64,000 bases of DNA, from positions 1,456,501-1,520,500 of the forward strand of contig NZ_UHFH01000003.1 in NCBI RefSeq assembly GCF_900459225.1. Reading direction: 5' to 3'. Positions within the stretch are counted from its first letter, which is position 1. The number at the start of each line of letters is the position of its first letter. The position numbers and the translations under genes are program-made. Below, one piece after another: positions 53,937-62,932 of the stretch. The notes beneath the pieces were generated by a model. It did no database searches, was not told the origin of the DNA, and worked only from the letters and a program-made list of their open reading frames with translations. This DNA comes from Streptococcus dysgalactiae subsp. dysgalactiae. Its GTDB lineage: Bacteria > Bacillota > Bacilli > Lactobacillales > Streptococcaceae.

Positions 53937-55294
53937 TAGGCATCTCCTTTTAATTTTGCAAAGGTTGCCAAAAATTCATCCCCGCGGACTTCAAAGTTAG
54001 GATACATGTCCCAACTAGCATTGGCCGGGCTAAGCAAGATTGTATCTCCTGCCTGTGCTTCTTGGAAAGCTAATTCAGTCGCGGCAGCAACATCAGCTGC
54101 TTCACGGTAAGGAACATTTGCCATTTCCGCTGCTCGCTTCATTCGCTCCGCTGATTCTCCCAAGATAATCATTTGTTTCAAACCTCTAAGGTCTGGTACT
54201 AAATCGTCAAATTCATTTCCCCGATCTAGTCCACCTGCAATCAAAACTAGCTTCTTATTGTCAAAGCCAGATAAAGCTTTCTGAGTTGCTAAAATATTGG
54301 TTGATTTACTGTCATTATAAAAGATTATATCTTTAATTTTCCCGACAAGTTGTAGGCGATGTTTAACACCCCCAAAATGGGAAAGAACTTCCACAATAAC
54401 ATCGTCGGCAATGCCAGACAATTTAGCCACGGCAATTGCTGCTAAAGCATTCTCAATATTATGCTCCCCCGGAACACCCAAGTTAACCACAGGCATTATA
54501 GGATGTCCTTTAAAATAAAGCATCCCGTCTTCCAGATAAGCTCCGTCAACCACTTCTTGAGTTGAAAAAGGAATGACCGTTGCCTTAGTTATTTTAGCTA
54601 AGGCTGCTGAGATTTCTTGATTAGCATTTAAAATGAGATAGTCTTCAGCTGTCATTTCAGCCTGAATCCTCCATTTGGCCGCCACATAATCCTCAAAACT
54701 CCCATGATAATCGAGATGAGTGGGCATCAGGTTTGTGATAACAGCGATATGGGGCTTAAATGTGTCAACCCCCATTAATTGGAAAGAGGATAATTCCATT
54801 ACTAGCGTGTCATTAGCGCTAGCTTTTTGAACGATTTCGGAGGCAGGATAACCAATATTTCCTGATAATAAAGCAGATTGACCATCTGCATTTAAGACAT
54901 CGGCAATCATTGTTGTAGTCGTTGTTTTTCCATTTGTCCCTGTAATCCCAACAATATAGGATTCGGATACCAAATAAGCCAACTCAACTTCGGTCAAGAC
55001 AGGAATTTGTTTTTCAAGCGCACGTGTAACCATAGGGTTATCGTAATGAATTCCTGGATTTTTGACCATATATTCAAAGTCTTCATCCAATAATTCTAGG
55101 GGATGACTGCCACAAACAACCTTAATACCTTCTTCCAACAAGGCTTGTGCTGCTGGATTTTCTTCAAAAGGTTTTCCATCATTAACGGTGACAAGAGCAC
55201 CTAGTTTGGCTAAGAGTCTTGCAGCTGCTTCGCCCGATCTCGCTAAGCCTAATATTAATACTTTTTTATTTTCAAATTCTCTGATTTTTTTCAT
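53936..55294 (-). CDS. murD: UDP-MurNAc-L-alanine--D-glutamate ligase
   Basis: Adds D-glutamate to UDP-MurNAc-L-Ala. About 452 residues start at [16 protein letters not shown] (55294; a GTG at 55306 is in frame but less likely). The N-terminal nucleotide fold [13 protein letters not shown] is at about 16-28, and the ATP loop [13 protein letters not shown] at about 116-128. C-terminal motifs are FYNDSKSTN and [12 protein letters not shown]. It is the first gene of murD-murG-divIB. Confidence 0.96.
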   Translation of the reverse strand: MKKIREFENKKVLILGLARSGEAAARLLAKLGALVTVNDGKPFEENPAAQALLEEGIKVVCGSHPLELLDEDFEYMVKNPGIHYDNPMVTRALEKQIPVLTEVELAYLVSESYIVGITGTNGKTTTTTMIADVLNADGQSALLSGNIGYPASEIVQKASANDTLVMELSSFQLMGVDTFKPHIAVITNLMPTHLDYHGSFEDYVAAKWRIQAEMTAEDYLILNANQEISAALAKITKATVIPFSTQEVVDGAYLEDGMLYFKGHPIMPVVNLGVPGEHNIENALAAIAVAKLSGIADDVIVEVLSHFGGVKHRLQLVGKIKDIIFYNDSKSTNILATQKALSGFDNKKLVLIAGGLDRGNEFDDLVPDLRGLKQMIILGESAERMKRAAEMANVPYREAADVAAATELAFQEAQAGDTILLSPANASWDMYPNFEVRGDEFLATFAKLKGDA

Positions 55295-55327
55295 CTGAGC
55301 CCACACTATCCATTCTATTTGGTTTCT

Positions 55328-55356
55328 ATTTTACCTTTATTTAAAAGCTTTTTCAA
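55328..55356 (-). promoter_or_regulatory. Promoter of murD-murG-divIB
   Basis: TTGAAA (55351-55356), a 17-base spacer and TAAAAT (55328-55333) lie 33 bases before the murD ATG. Confidence 0.75.
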
Positions 55357-55434
55357 GATTTTAAAAAAGGATCTGATGCTTTCTAGATTAGAATCCGTTT
55401 CCAAAAAGAGGTGCCATTGTTCTCATTATAAGTA

Positions 55435-55474
55435 TCAAAAAAGACAAACATCAACAGAGATATTTGCCTTTTCT
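55435..55474 (-). terminator. Terminator after the TGase-like gene
   Basis: AAAAGGCAAA and TTTGTCTTTT (minus strand) form a stem with one G-U pair over a loop of about 14 bases, followed by TT. It is about 70 bases past the stop codon at 55540. Confidence 0.6.
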
Positions 55475-55539
55475 ACTAACTACATCAAGTCTCCCAGCCT
55501 AACGTTAAGGATGTTATCACTCAAGAATCTCCCAATACC

Positions 55540-57186
55540 TTAAGTTAAACGTCCAAATTGGTCAAAAACGTACCATTTTCCTTCAATCTGATAGCTACCT
55601 GTCACTACATTACAATCGCTACCGCAATAATAGTAATCATTGTTATCTTTTACCCATTGATTTTGAACAAATTGACCATTTACAGCGTAGCGATATTGCC
55701 CTTGATCGTTATGATACCATGTTCCATGACTAACAACATTTTTAAAGGTAATGTTTCTATCATCCCCTAACACATCACCACCAAAAGTAGCTGGATTACT
55801 GAAAACAGAACCTTGACTGGTCATTGTTACTTCCTCAGCATAGTCTTCTCCATCTAACTGATCATAACCCTTAGACGCTTTTGGTGAATGACTCTTTGCT
55901 GATTGGTTTTTAAACAGCTCAGCAAAAGTTTGGTCATCTAAATAGGTTGTGGCACTTGCTTTTTCTCCTTGAAGGTTACGACCATAAACAAGCCATTCAC
56001 TAGGGTTACTTCGCATCATCCAATCTTCAAAAGCTTTACTGTATTCCATTTCTCTAAAACCATTGGCCTCACGAACTGACATTTCCACAGGCGTATAGTT
56101 TCTTCCAAAATGAGTGATTTGTACTTTTTTACCTGGACGATTGCCACTCGTTGTGTCGAGATAATACCATGCCCCATCATAATGAACTCTGGTTACCTGG
56201 TGAGGAATGCCATTATAATTGACACCACCAACGACATAAGCTTTAATGCCCATTAGGTTAAGGGCTCTTGCTGTAATGGCGCTATAGCCGACACAAACAG
56301 CCTTTTGACGTTCTGTCACTGAAAAGATATCTGAGGCTCTATAATAAGCTTGTTTATTATCAATACTACTACCTTCTAAATCATAATCAAACGTATTTGT
56401 GACATACAGACACCATTTACGAAGTCTTTCTTTTTCAGTCGTTTCTTTCATCGCTCCCGATTCTTCAATCAAGGCTTTGATTTTCTCATCATTCGCAAGA
56501 TAGCGTTCTAAACTAGCATTTGAATTTTCATAGCCTCCAATAGAACCACTACCAATCCCCTCAACATAATTCATCATGCGAATATTTCGTGAGTAAAACG
56601 TCTGAGAGCCAATAGTCATTGGTCGGGACTGTTGACCAATTGATAATCCTGCATTGGCTAATAATAATTTTAAAGGAACACTTTCAGTTAAATCAAAACT
56701 AGCAACCACTAACTTCTCTGTTAAATCAAAACCTTGAATTGTCTTGCGAACTAGCGCATTATATTCTTCTAAATTATTAAGAACATAACTTCCTTTTGGA
56801 ATTAATAAAAGTATATTCCCCCCACTAGACCATCCATGATTTACTTTAACAAAGTCATATTTTGAAACATAATCTGAACCTAAGTGATCAGCTAAATTTC
56901 GTTCCATTTCAAACGGCCAAACTCGAAAATGCTTATCTGTTCCAAGTACATAAGCATTTAAACCTGTCAGTTTGTCGCCTCCTCTTTCTTGAATAACCCC
57001 TTCAATAATTTGGTCCGTGCTGATACTTACTTTTTCAAGATGGTCTGTTTGCGAAAGATGATCTTTCCGATCCAATTCGCGAGATACCATACTTGCTTGG
57101 TTAGTATCAGCTTTAACATATAGTGGTGCTACCAAAAAACAAGTTGATAGTGCCACTATTCCTAATTGACCTAGCATTTTTTTCAT
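55540..57186 (-). CDS. Secreted transglutaminase-like protein with C-terminal repeat region
   Basis: A 548-residue secreted protein, function unknown. Signal peptide about 1-26 (MKKMLGQLGIVALSTCFLVA, then KADT). A middle part of about 250 residues is unlike anything I recognise. A transglutaminase/protease-like core spans about 255-375, with candidate catalytic residues C298 (QKAVCVGYSAI), H329 (PHQVTRVHYDG) and D344 (YYLDTT). The C-terminal 90 residues have aromatic repeats (GTWYHNDQGQYRYAVNG, WVKDNNDYYYC, KWYVFDQFGRLT) like cell-wall- or choline-binding repeats. Two cysteines in CGSDC may pair. The promoter lies in very AT-rich DNA and the gene is monocistronic. It may cross-link, deamidate or cleave a surface or host protein. 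Confidence 0.8.
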   Translation of the reverse strand: MKKMLGQLGIVALSTCFLVAPLYVKADTNQASMVSRELDRKDHLSQTDHLEKVSISTDQIIEGVIQERGGDKLTGLNAYVLGTDKHFRVWPFEMERNLADHLGSDYVSKYDFVKVNHGWSSGGNILLLIPKGSYVLNNLEEYNALVRKTIQGFDLTEKLVVASFDLTESVPLKLLLANAGLSIGQQSRPMTIGSQTFYSRNIRMMNYVEGIGSGSIGGYENSNASLERYLANDEKIKALIEESGAMKETTEKERLRKWCLYVTNTFDYDLEGSSIDNKQAYYRASDIFSVTERQKAVCVGYSAITARALNLMGIKAYVVGGVNYNGIPHQVTRVHYDGAWYYLDTTSGNRPGKKVQITHFGRNYTPVEMSVREANGFREMEYSKAFEDWMMRSNPSEWLVYGRNLQGEKASATTYLDDQTFAELFKNQSAKSHSPKASKGYDQLDGEDYAEEVTMTSQGSVFSNPATFGGDVLGDDRNITFKNVVSHGTWYHNDQGQYRYAVNGQFVQNQWVKDNNDYYYCGSDCNVVTGSYQIEGKWYVFDQFGRLT

Positions 57187-57224
57187 AGCTAGTCCTCCTT
57201 TTTATATCATCTATCCCCAATAGT

Positions 57225-57253
57225 ATTATATTACTTTTTTTAGAAAATGTAAA
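57225..57253 (-). promoter_or_regulatory. Promoter of the TGase-like gene
   Basis: TTTACA (57248-57253), a 17-base spacer and TATAAT (57225-57230) lie 39 bases before the start. ATTAAA hexamers, the known CovR recognition word ATTARA, occur at 57286-57291 (plus) and 57257-57262 (minus), but the DNA is so AT-rich that they mean little alone. Confidence 0.65.
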
Positions 57254-57417
57254 ATTTTTAATAAAAAATATTTAGTGTAAAAAAAATTAAAAATAGTTAA
57301 ACTCTAAAGTGTAACAACGATGATAACAAAGAGTGAAGGGCTTATCTTTAGACATTAGTAATAAAGAGTGGACTGAGATGGTGACGAGAAAATTGTTATG
57401 ACTTACAGAAACAGGTG

Positions 57418-57669
57418 TTATTTAACTCTGTTTTTTTTAGGCAGTTTGAATAAGTCTTTGAGAGCATAGTATCCCAATACTATCATCCCGAGTCCTACAA
57501 ATATTTCAGGAGGTGTCTGCATGATTTTGATAAAACTCAGTCCAGCTAAAACAATGAGGAGGGCAACTAGACCCACAAGACCAATCATACCAATCGTATT
57601 ACGCACACTTTTAGGTGCCATAAACAGATAGTAGGAAATAATTAAGGCCGCAATAATAAGATAGAACAT
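57418..57669 (-). CDS. DUF3165-type small membrane protein
   Basis: An 83-residue protein with three hydrophobic stretches (about 2-16, 25-48 and 55-72) and a basic C-terminus (KLPKKNRVK). Start at 57669, since AAAGGAG lies 6 bases before it and abuts the alternative ATG at 57675. It fits the streptococcal DUF3165 family found beside typA. The function is unknown. Confidence 0.7.
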   Translation of the reverse strand: MFYLIIAALIISYYLFMAPKSVRNTIGMIGLVGLVALLIVLAGLSFIKIMQTPPEIFVGLGMIVLGYYALKDLFKLPKKNRVK

Positions 57670-57710
57670 CCTCATCTCCTTTGATTCTAATAAAGTAGGT
57701 AGCCCTTAGA

Positions 57711-57756
57711 CGCAAAAAGACCTTTAGAAAAGTTTCTTTCCTAAATATCTTTTTGT
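57711..57756 (-). terminator. Terminator after typA
   Basis: A long imperfect stem (AAAAAGATATTTAGGAAAG with CTTTTCTAAAGGTCTTTTT) ends in a T run on the minus strand, about 20 bases past the typA stop. Confidence 0.75.
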
Positions 57757-57773
57757 TATTCATTTTTTATGGT

Positions 57774-59615
57774 TTATTCAGCTGATTTTTTCTTTTTATT
57801 GGCTTTATCACGCGCAGCTTTATTCAAGATTTGTTTACGCAAGCGGATAGATTCTGGCGTTACTTCCATGTATTCGTCGTCATTCAAGAACTCCAATGAC
57901 TCTTCAAGCGTCAGAATACGAGGTGTTTTAATCACAGCTGTTTGGTCCTTAGTGGCTGAACGAACGTTTGTCATTTGTTTAGCCGTTGTGATGTTAACCC
58001 CAAGGTCATTGTCACGTGAGTTTTCACCGACAATCATTCCTTCGTAGACTTCTGTTCCCGGATTAACAAAGATAGTTCCACGTTCTTCAATACGCATGAT
58101 TGAATAAGTGGTTGCCTTACCATTATCAATAGAAACAAGGGCTCCACGGTGACGGCCACCAATTTCACCTGCAACGACTGGCATGTATTGGTCAAAGGTA
58201 TGGTTCATAATCCCATAACCACGTGTCATTGAAAGGAATTCTGTTGAGTAACCAATCAAACCACGAGCAGGAATCAAGAAAATCAAACGCGTTTGACCAT
58301 TACCAACCATTTGCATATCAAGCATGTCCCCTTTACGTTCTGAAAGGGATTGAATAATAGCACCTTGGTATTCTTCTGGCGTGTCAATTTGCACACGTTC
58401 GAAGGGTTCACATTTGACACCATCAATTTCTTTGATAATAACTTCTGGACGCGATACTTGAAGTTCGTAGCCTTCACGGCGCATGGTTTCGATAAGAATT
58501 GACAAGTGCAATTCACCACGGCCTGAAACAGTCCATTTATCTGGAGAATCTGTTGGGTCAACACGAAGTGAAACGTCTGTTTGCAACTCTGCCAATAAGC
58601 GCTCTTCAACTTTACGAGACGTGATCCATTTACCTTCACGTCCTGCAAAAGGTGAATTATTGACCAAGAAAGTCATCTGAAGCGTTGGCTCATCAATCCG
58701 AAGAATTGGCAGAGCTTCCACAAAATCAGTCGGTGTAATGGTTTCTCCAACGAAGATATCTTCCATACCTGAAACAGCAATCAAGTCACCTGCTTTTGCT
58801 TCTTGAATTTCACGACGTTCCAATCCGAAGAAACCAAACAGTTTTGTGACACGGAAGTTTTTAGTTGTACCATCAAGTTTTGAAAGGGTTACTTGATCAC
58901 CCACTTTAACAGTACCACGGAAGACACGACCGATACCGATACGACCTACGAAATCATTGTAGTCCAAAAGCGACACTTGGAATTGCAAAGGCTCATCTGA
59001 ATTATCAACTGGCGCTGGAATATGATCAATGATCGTATCAAAGATAGGTGCCATGGTATGCTCTTGGTCAACAGGGTCATCTGATAATGATGATGTGCCA
59101 TTAATAGCTGACGCGTAAACAACTGGGAATTCCAATTGCTCATCATCGGCACCAAGTTCGATGAATAATTCAAGCACTTCATCTACAACTTCTGCTGGAC
59201 GAGCTGAAGGTTTGTCAATCTTGTTCACAACAACAATTGGGATAAGATTTTGTTCAAGTGCTTTTTTCAATACGAAACGAGTCTGAGGCATTGTTCCTTC
59301 GTAGGCATCCACAACAAGAACAACCCCGTCAACCATTTTCATGATACGTTCAACTTCACCACCGAAGTCCGCGTGTCCTGGGGTATCCATAATGTTAATA
59401 CGAACATCGTTGTAGGCTACCGCCGTATTTTTCGCAAGGATTGTAATCCCGCGTTCTTTTTCAAGGTCATTGGAATCCATGGCGCGCTCTTGAAGCTCTT
59501 TACGCTCATCAAGAGTATGGGATTGTTTTAATAATTCATCTACAAGTGTTGTTTTTCCGTGGTCAACGTGGGCAATAATCGCTACGTTACGGATATCATT
59601 TCTTAAGTTAGTCAT
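57774..59615 (-). CDS. typA: Ribosome-associated GTPase TypA/BipA
   Basis: Translational GTPase related to EF-G, involved in 50S assembly and stress adaptation. The 613-residue protein has G1 [14 protein letters not shown] (about 15-28), the G2 region ERGITI, G3 DTPGHADF (about 77-84) and G4 NKIDKPSA (about 131-138). Domains II, III, V and a lysine-rich C-terminus ([12 protein letters not shown]) complete it. It is monocistronic with an extended -10 (TGTTATACT, 59650-59658). Confidence 0.96.
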   Translation of the reverse strand: MTNLRNDIRNVAIIAHVDHGKTTLVDELLKQSHTLDERKELQERAMDSNDLEKERGITILAKNTAVAYNDVRINIMDTPGHADFGGEVERIMKMVDGVVLVVDAYEGTMPQTRFVLKKALEQNLIPIVVVNKIDKPSARPAEVVDEVLELFIELGADDEQLEFPVVYASAINGTSSLSDDPVDQEHTMAPIFDTIIDHIPAPVDNSDEPLQFQVSLLDYNDFVGRIGIGRVFRGTVKVGDQVTLSKLDGTTKNFRVTKLFGFFGLERREIQEAKAGDLIAVSGMEDIFVGETITPTDFVEALPILRIDEPTLQMTFLVNNSPFAGREGKWITSRKVEERLLAELQTDVSLRVDPTDSPDKWTVSGRGELHLSILIETMRREGYELQVSRPEVIIKEIDGVKCEPFERVQIDTPEEYQGAIIQSLSERKGDMLDMQMVGNGQTRLIFLIPARGLIGYSTEFLSMTRGYGIMNHTFDQYMPVVAGEIGGRHRGALVSIDNGKATTYSIMRIEERGTIFVNPGTEVYEGMIVGENSRDNDLGVNITTAKQMTNVRSATKDQTAVIKTPRILTLEESLEFLNDDEYMEVTPESIRLRKQILNKAARDKANKKKKSAE

Positions 59616-59649
59616 TTGTTCCTCTAAGTAAATATATTTTAACTAGATA

Positions 59650-59658
59650 AGTATAACA
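59650..59658 (-). promoter_or_regulatory. Extended -10 promoter of typA
   Basis: TGTTATACT on the minus strand, about 35 bases before the typA ATG. Confidence 0.5.
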
Positions 59659-59728
59659 CAAAATATTTTAAAAAACTGGTTTTAATCAATTGTAAATGTT
59701 TTCAGATTTTCAAAGCTCTTATATACCC

Positions 59729-59780
59729 AAAAAAGAGCTAAGGTTTCCTAGACAATGATTGCCTAAACTCCCTTAACTCC
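59729..59780 (-). terminator. Terminator after the yqgQ-glk-rhodanese operon
   Basis: The outer arms GAGTTAAGG and CCTTAGCTC (one mismatch) enclose a second stem (GTTT..CAAT with ATTG..AAAC), followed by TTTTTT on the minus strand. Confidence 0.75.
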
Positions 59781-59802
59781 ATGTTATGATTCCCTAAATT
59801 AT

Positions 59803-60183
59803 TTATTTAACTTTGCCATCCCAGTAATCAATACCGTCTTTTAAAACATAGACATTCTCAAAACCAGCCTTTTTGAGTAATTTCACCGCACGCACACGGT
59901 ACTGCGGCCGCATATTTTCGTAGATAAGAACGGGTTTGTCCTTGCGAAGACCTTTGATAGCTGCTTCAAATTGTTGCGCTGGAAAATTTCGAGCTCCTAG
60001 GATGTGTTTGTTTCTATAAGCCGCTGGCTCTCGTAAATCAATCAATTGACCTTGTCGCATCAAGTCCTTGAAGGTCTCATTATCAACTTGCTTCGCCATT
60101 CTCCGAAAAGAGAAATAGTTCCATGTGTAATAGCCAACAATTCCGACAAGAAGTAACCATCCGATAAGTGTGATTGGAGACAT
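59803..60183 (-). CDS. Membrane-anchored rhodanese-like protein
   Basis: A 126-residue protein with an N-terminal membrane segment (about 4-24, LIGWLLLVGIVGYYTWNYF) and one rhodanese domain (about 30-122). The usual catalytic cysteine position reads LIYENMRPQYR, where a CxxGxR loop is expected. The cysteine is absent, so sulfurtransfer activity is unlikely and a binding role is more plausible. It lies 9 bases after glk, the usual arrangement in streptococci. Confidence 0.82.
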   Translation of the reverse strand: MSPITLIGWLLLVGIVGYYTWNYFSFRRMAKQVDNETFKDLMRQGQLIDLREPAAYRNKHILGARNFPAQQFEAAIKGLRKDKPVLIYENMRPQYRVRAVKLLKKAGFENVYVLKDGIDYWDGKVK

Positions 60184-60192
60184 ATCCCCCTC

Positions 60193-61163
60193 CTATTCTG
60201 AAACAAACTGTCTAGCAAGGCTAGCGGCACCGATAATACCAGCATCGTTACCAAGCTCTGCAATCTTAATTTTAGTTGAATACCTCACTTGTGGAAAGGT
60301 GAAGGTCACAAAATATTTTTCAATGCGTGAACGTAAGAATTCTCCTGCTGCCGACACGCCTCCACCAATAACCACTGAATCTGGATTCAAGATATTGGAA
60401 ATATTTGCTGACGCAAGACCAAGGTAGTAACCAACCTTTTCCACAACAGAATCTGCAAAGGTATCCCCTGCTTCTGCTGCCATAAAAATATCTTTGCTGG
60501 TAACACCTTCGCCATTGTCAATAGCTGCTTTGATGGCAGAATCCCCTTCGTAGGCTTCTGCTAATAAGCGTGCCACCTTGACAACACCTGTTGCTGAGGC
60601 TACTGTTTCCAAACAGCCGTGTGAGCCACAAGTACAGGCAAAACCATTTTCCGGCTCAACAATCATGTGGCCGATTTCACCACCTGCTCCTGCAACACCA
60701 TGAATCAAGTTACCATCGGCGATAATCCCCCACCGACACCAGTTCCTAGTGTCATGAAAACAACATCAGGATTATTTTCGCCAGCTCCAACCCAACGCTC
60801 ACCAAGAGCAGCCACATTGGCATCATTATCAATGGCAAAAGGAATACCTAATTCTTTTTCAATAATGGAACCGACTTCCTGAGTTTCTTTCCAGTTAAGG
60901 TTGAATGCCCCAGTCACTGTATTAGCAGTACGGTCAACAGCCCCTGGTGACCCCATACCGATACCAATAAAATCTGCACTGCTTAGACCATATAATTCCA
61001 AGCGGTGTTTGATGGAAGCGATGATATCAGGGACAATGTGCTTGCCCCCTTCTAAAATATTAGTCTCAATCGCCCATTTTTCTTGGACTTCTCCTGCTGC
61101 TGTTAAAATACCAAATTTAACAGTGGTTCCACCTAAATCAATCCCCAGTAACTTTTGACTCAT
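60193..61163 (-). pseudogene. glk: Glucokinase (ROK family), frameshifted
   Basis: ATP-dependent glucokinase. The reading frame from 61163 runs through the ATP loop LGIDLGGTTVKFG and LGTGVGGG, then goes out of frame and stops near 60705. The remainder continues in another frame from HGVAGAGGEIGHM with the ROK zinc motif CTCGSHGCLE to the stop at 60193. The break is at about 60728-60732, where a run of five G (minus strand) needs a sixth to restore GVGGG followed by IIADGNLIHG. The protein would then have about 323 residues. A real deletion would remove hexose phosphorylation outside the PTS; a base-call error is just as likely. Confidence 0.88.
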
Positions 61164-61167
61164 TTGC

Positions 61168-61371
61168 CTATCCTTCTTTTTCCATTTCTAATCTATGCTC
61201 ACACCGTAAAATCAACTCGGCTTTTAAATAGTCATTCTTGTCTAACAGGCCGCTATCATAGAGGCGCTGCAATTCAATCTTCATCATTTCAATATCATAG
61301 AGACGTTTGCCAAGATAAACAAAAATGCCAAAGTTTTTTAACAGTTGTTGCACATCATATAGTGTTTTCAT
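61168..61371 (-). CDS. YqgQ-family protein (DUF910)
   Basis: A 67-residue helical protein of the YqgQ family (MKTLYDVQQLLKNFGIFVYL), usually upstream of glucokinase in Firmicutes. Its ATG is 4 bases before glk's upstream boundary, so they form an operon. The consensus promoter is so close to the ATG that the mRNA may be leaderless, and no ribosome site is visible. The function is unknown; it may contact nucleic acid. Confidence 0.8.
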   Translation of the reverse strand: MKTLYDVQQLLKNFGIFVYLGKRLYDIEMMKIELQRLYDSGLLDKNDYLKAELILRCEHRLEMEKEG

Positions 61372-61379
61372 ATAACTAG

Positions 61380-61408
61380 ATTTTAGCAAATTCTAAGAGA
61401 GATTTCAA
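61380..61408 (-). promoter_or_regulatory. Promoter of yqgQ-glk-rhodanese
   Basis: TTGAAA (61403-61408), a 17-base spacer and TAAAAT (61380-61385) with upstream TGC. Only 8 bases separate the -10 from the ATG at 61371. Confidence 0.8.
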
Positions 61409-61459
61409 GACAAGTATGGAATCGCTTTCTATATTTCTGAAAATGAACCGATGATTCCA

Positions 61460-61495
61460 TCAAAAAGAAGCCAATTTTATCATTGACTTCTTTCA
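61460..61495 (-). terminator. Terminator after dpr
   Basis: AAAGAAGTCAAT and ATTGGCTTCTTT form a 12-bp stem with a G-U pair, followed by TTG on the minus strand, about 20 bases past the stop. Confidence 0.8.
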
Positions 61496-61512
61496 TCCTA
61501 AGGCATTGTTAA

Positions 61513-62040
61513 TTAAAGTGCTGGACCTTGTCCACGCTCTGCTTGGAGCATCCAGATGGTTTTTTCAGCTTCTGTCTTAGCTGCTGTAAACAAATCATTT
61601 GTACCGGCATCCCCTTCTTCATCAGTAATGTCTAAACCAACTTGGTAAAGGCTGCTGAGGTAAAGGTAAACTTCGACCAATCTTGCTAAGTGTTGAGCTA
61701 CTGTTTTATCGTAGCTGCCTTTTGTTTCGTCAAGTTTAGAGTGTTTTGAAAACTCAGCAAGAGTAGAATAAGGTGCTCCTCCAATAGTGATCAAACGTTC
61801 GCTCATTTCATCTAAGGTAGCGTTTAAGCTGTCCAGCAATTCATCCATTTTTGGGTGAAGGTACAAGAAACCTGGACCACGCATATACCAGTGTACTTGG
61901 TGCACAATAGATGCAGCCACAGATAAGTCAGCTACTGTTTGATTTAAAACAGCTTTTGTTTTTTCATTTTTAGAAGCTTCTTTTTTAGAAATATTGTGGG
62001 TTACTGAAGCATAAATATTGTCAACGAGTGTATTTGTCAT
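61513..62040 (-). CDS. dpr: Dps-family ferritin-like peroxide resistance protein
   Basis: Dodecameric iron-storage protein that sequesters Fe(II) and protects against peroxide (Dpr/MrgA). The 175-residue protein has the ferroxidase ligands in [25 protein letters not shown] (reported here as H45/H48-like and D/E of the KMDELLDS helix, about 45-72). The usual N-terminal tail and C-terminal helix are present. A Per-box-like site lies about 140 bases upstream. The start follows AAGGAGACGTT. Confidence 0.94.
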   Translation of the reverse strand: MTNTLVDNIYASVTHNISKKEASKNEKTKAVLNQTVADLSVAASIVHQVHWYMRGPGFLYLHPKMDELLDSLNATLDEMSERLITIGGAPYSTLAEFSKHSKLDETKGSYDKTVAQHLARLVEVYLYLSSLYQVGLDITDEEGDAGTNDLFTAAKTEAEKTIWMLQAERGQGPAL

Positions 62041-62114
62041 AATAACGTCTCCTTACTTTTCGGCTTATAGGGCAAGAATGGAGGGTGAGCAACGATTACT
62101 ATCAAGAAGAAATC

Positions 62115-62140
62115 ATTGTCGCCTAATCCTATTCGACAAT
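62115..62140. repeat. Inverted repeat in the dpr leader
   Basis: ATTGTCG and CGACAAT form a 7-bp stem with a 12-base loop between the Per-box-like site and dpr. There is no T run, so it is a leader hairpin rather than a terminator. Confidence 0.5.
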
Positions 62141-62172
62141 AACGGACTGAACTAATAGGCAAAGCACCTTAT

Positions 62173-62187
62173 TTAGAATTATTCTCG
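62173..62187. promoter_or_regulatory. Per-box-like site upstream of dpr
   Basis: TTAGAATTATTCTCG matches the PerR consensus except for the last two bases. dpr/mrgA is a known PerR target in streptococci. Confidence 0.65.
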
Positions 62188-62242
62188 TTTCATAGCTTTA
62201 TTTTACAACGATTAGGAAAAGATTGCAAGTATTTGATTTATT

Positions 62243-62250
62243 TTCGAATA
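62243..62250 (+). promoter_or_regulatory. CIN-box-like competence promoter
   Basis: TTCGAATA differs from the SigX/ComX box TACGAATA at one base and lies only 7 bases before the prepilin peptidase ATG. Confidence 0.6.
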
Positions 62251-62257
62251 AGTAAGT

Positions 62258-62893
62258 ATGAATATCTTTTTTAGTTTCTGTCTGGCTCTCTTTTTAAGCC
62301 TACTGTTTCGCTACCTGCTCCAATTTTTTACAGACACGAACCATAAAAAAATAGCTGAGATTGATAATGGTTCAATGACTCTCAAGGAAAGATTACAGCA
62401 TTGTCAGTTATCATTGATGAAGTATGTCCTCGTCAGCTATCACACTTACTTTGCTTTAGAAATTAGTTTATTTACAATCTTTATGGCAACCTTGATAGGC
62501 TGGATGGGCGTGAAGCACTGCTATTTGCTGCTATTTTCTTTATTACTCAGTCTCTTTGATTGGCAGTCACAAGAATATCCTTTCCTTTTGTGGCTAGTGA
62601 CTTTTGTTAGTTTGCTCCCTTTTTATTCCATTAACCACACCTCGCTTTTATTACTGTTGTTAGGACTGTTAGCCTATCTCCGACCTTTTTCAATTGGCGC
62701 AGGGGATTTCCTGTATCTCGCGAGTTTGGCGTTAGTGTTGGACTTAATGTCTCTTATCTGGTTAGTCCAACTGGCCTCTTTAGCAGGTATTGCTGCTTGC
62801 TTATTGCTACATACAAAACACATTCCCTTTATCCCTTACTTAACTTTTGGGTTACTTTGTATTATCTTTCTTGAAAAATACTTAATCTACTAA
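62258..62893 (+). CDS. Competence type IV prepilin peptidase (ComC/CilC-like)
   Basis: Aspartyl membrane protease that removes the leader from competence pseudopilins. The 211-residue protein has six to eight hydrophobic segments. Active-site aspartates are in LFDWQSQEYP (about 98-107) and GAGDFLYLASLAL (about 147-159). The N-terminal cytoplasmic loop that in larger homologues has four zinc cysteines is reduced to SMTLKERLQHCQLSLMK, so the zinc site is lost. A one-mismatch SigX box lies just upstream, consistent with a late competence gene. It is convergent with an ABC exporter gene. Confidence 0.85.
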   Translation: MNIFFSFCLALFLSLLFRYLLQFFTDTNHKKIAEIDNGSMTLKERLQHCQLSLMKYVLVSYHTYFALEISLFTIFMATLIGWMGVKHCYLLLFSLLLSLFDWQSQEYPFLLWLVTFVSLLPFYSINHTSLLLLLLGLLAYLRPFSIGAGDFLYLASLALVLDLMSLIWLVQLASLAGIAACLLLHTKHIPFIPYLTFGLLCIIFLEKYLIY

Positions 62894-62932
62894 AAACCCT
62901 AGCCACTTTGGTGACTAGGGTTAAGGTTTTAT
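62893..62932. terminator. Bidirectional terminator between the prepilin peptidase and ABC exporter genes
   Basis: AACCCTAG (62895-62902) and CTAGGGTT (62915-62922) form an 8-bp stem, with T runs on both strands. Confidence 0.85.

Noticed and set aside
55319..55543. 74-codon plus-strand frame between murD and the TGase-like gene
   Set aside because: It crosses the murD promoter and a terminator, has no ribosome site and no recognisable sequence.
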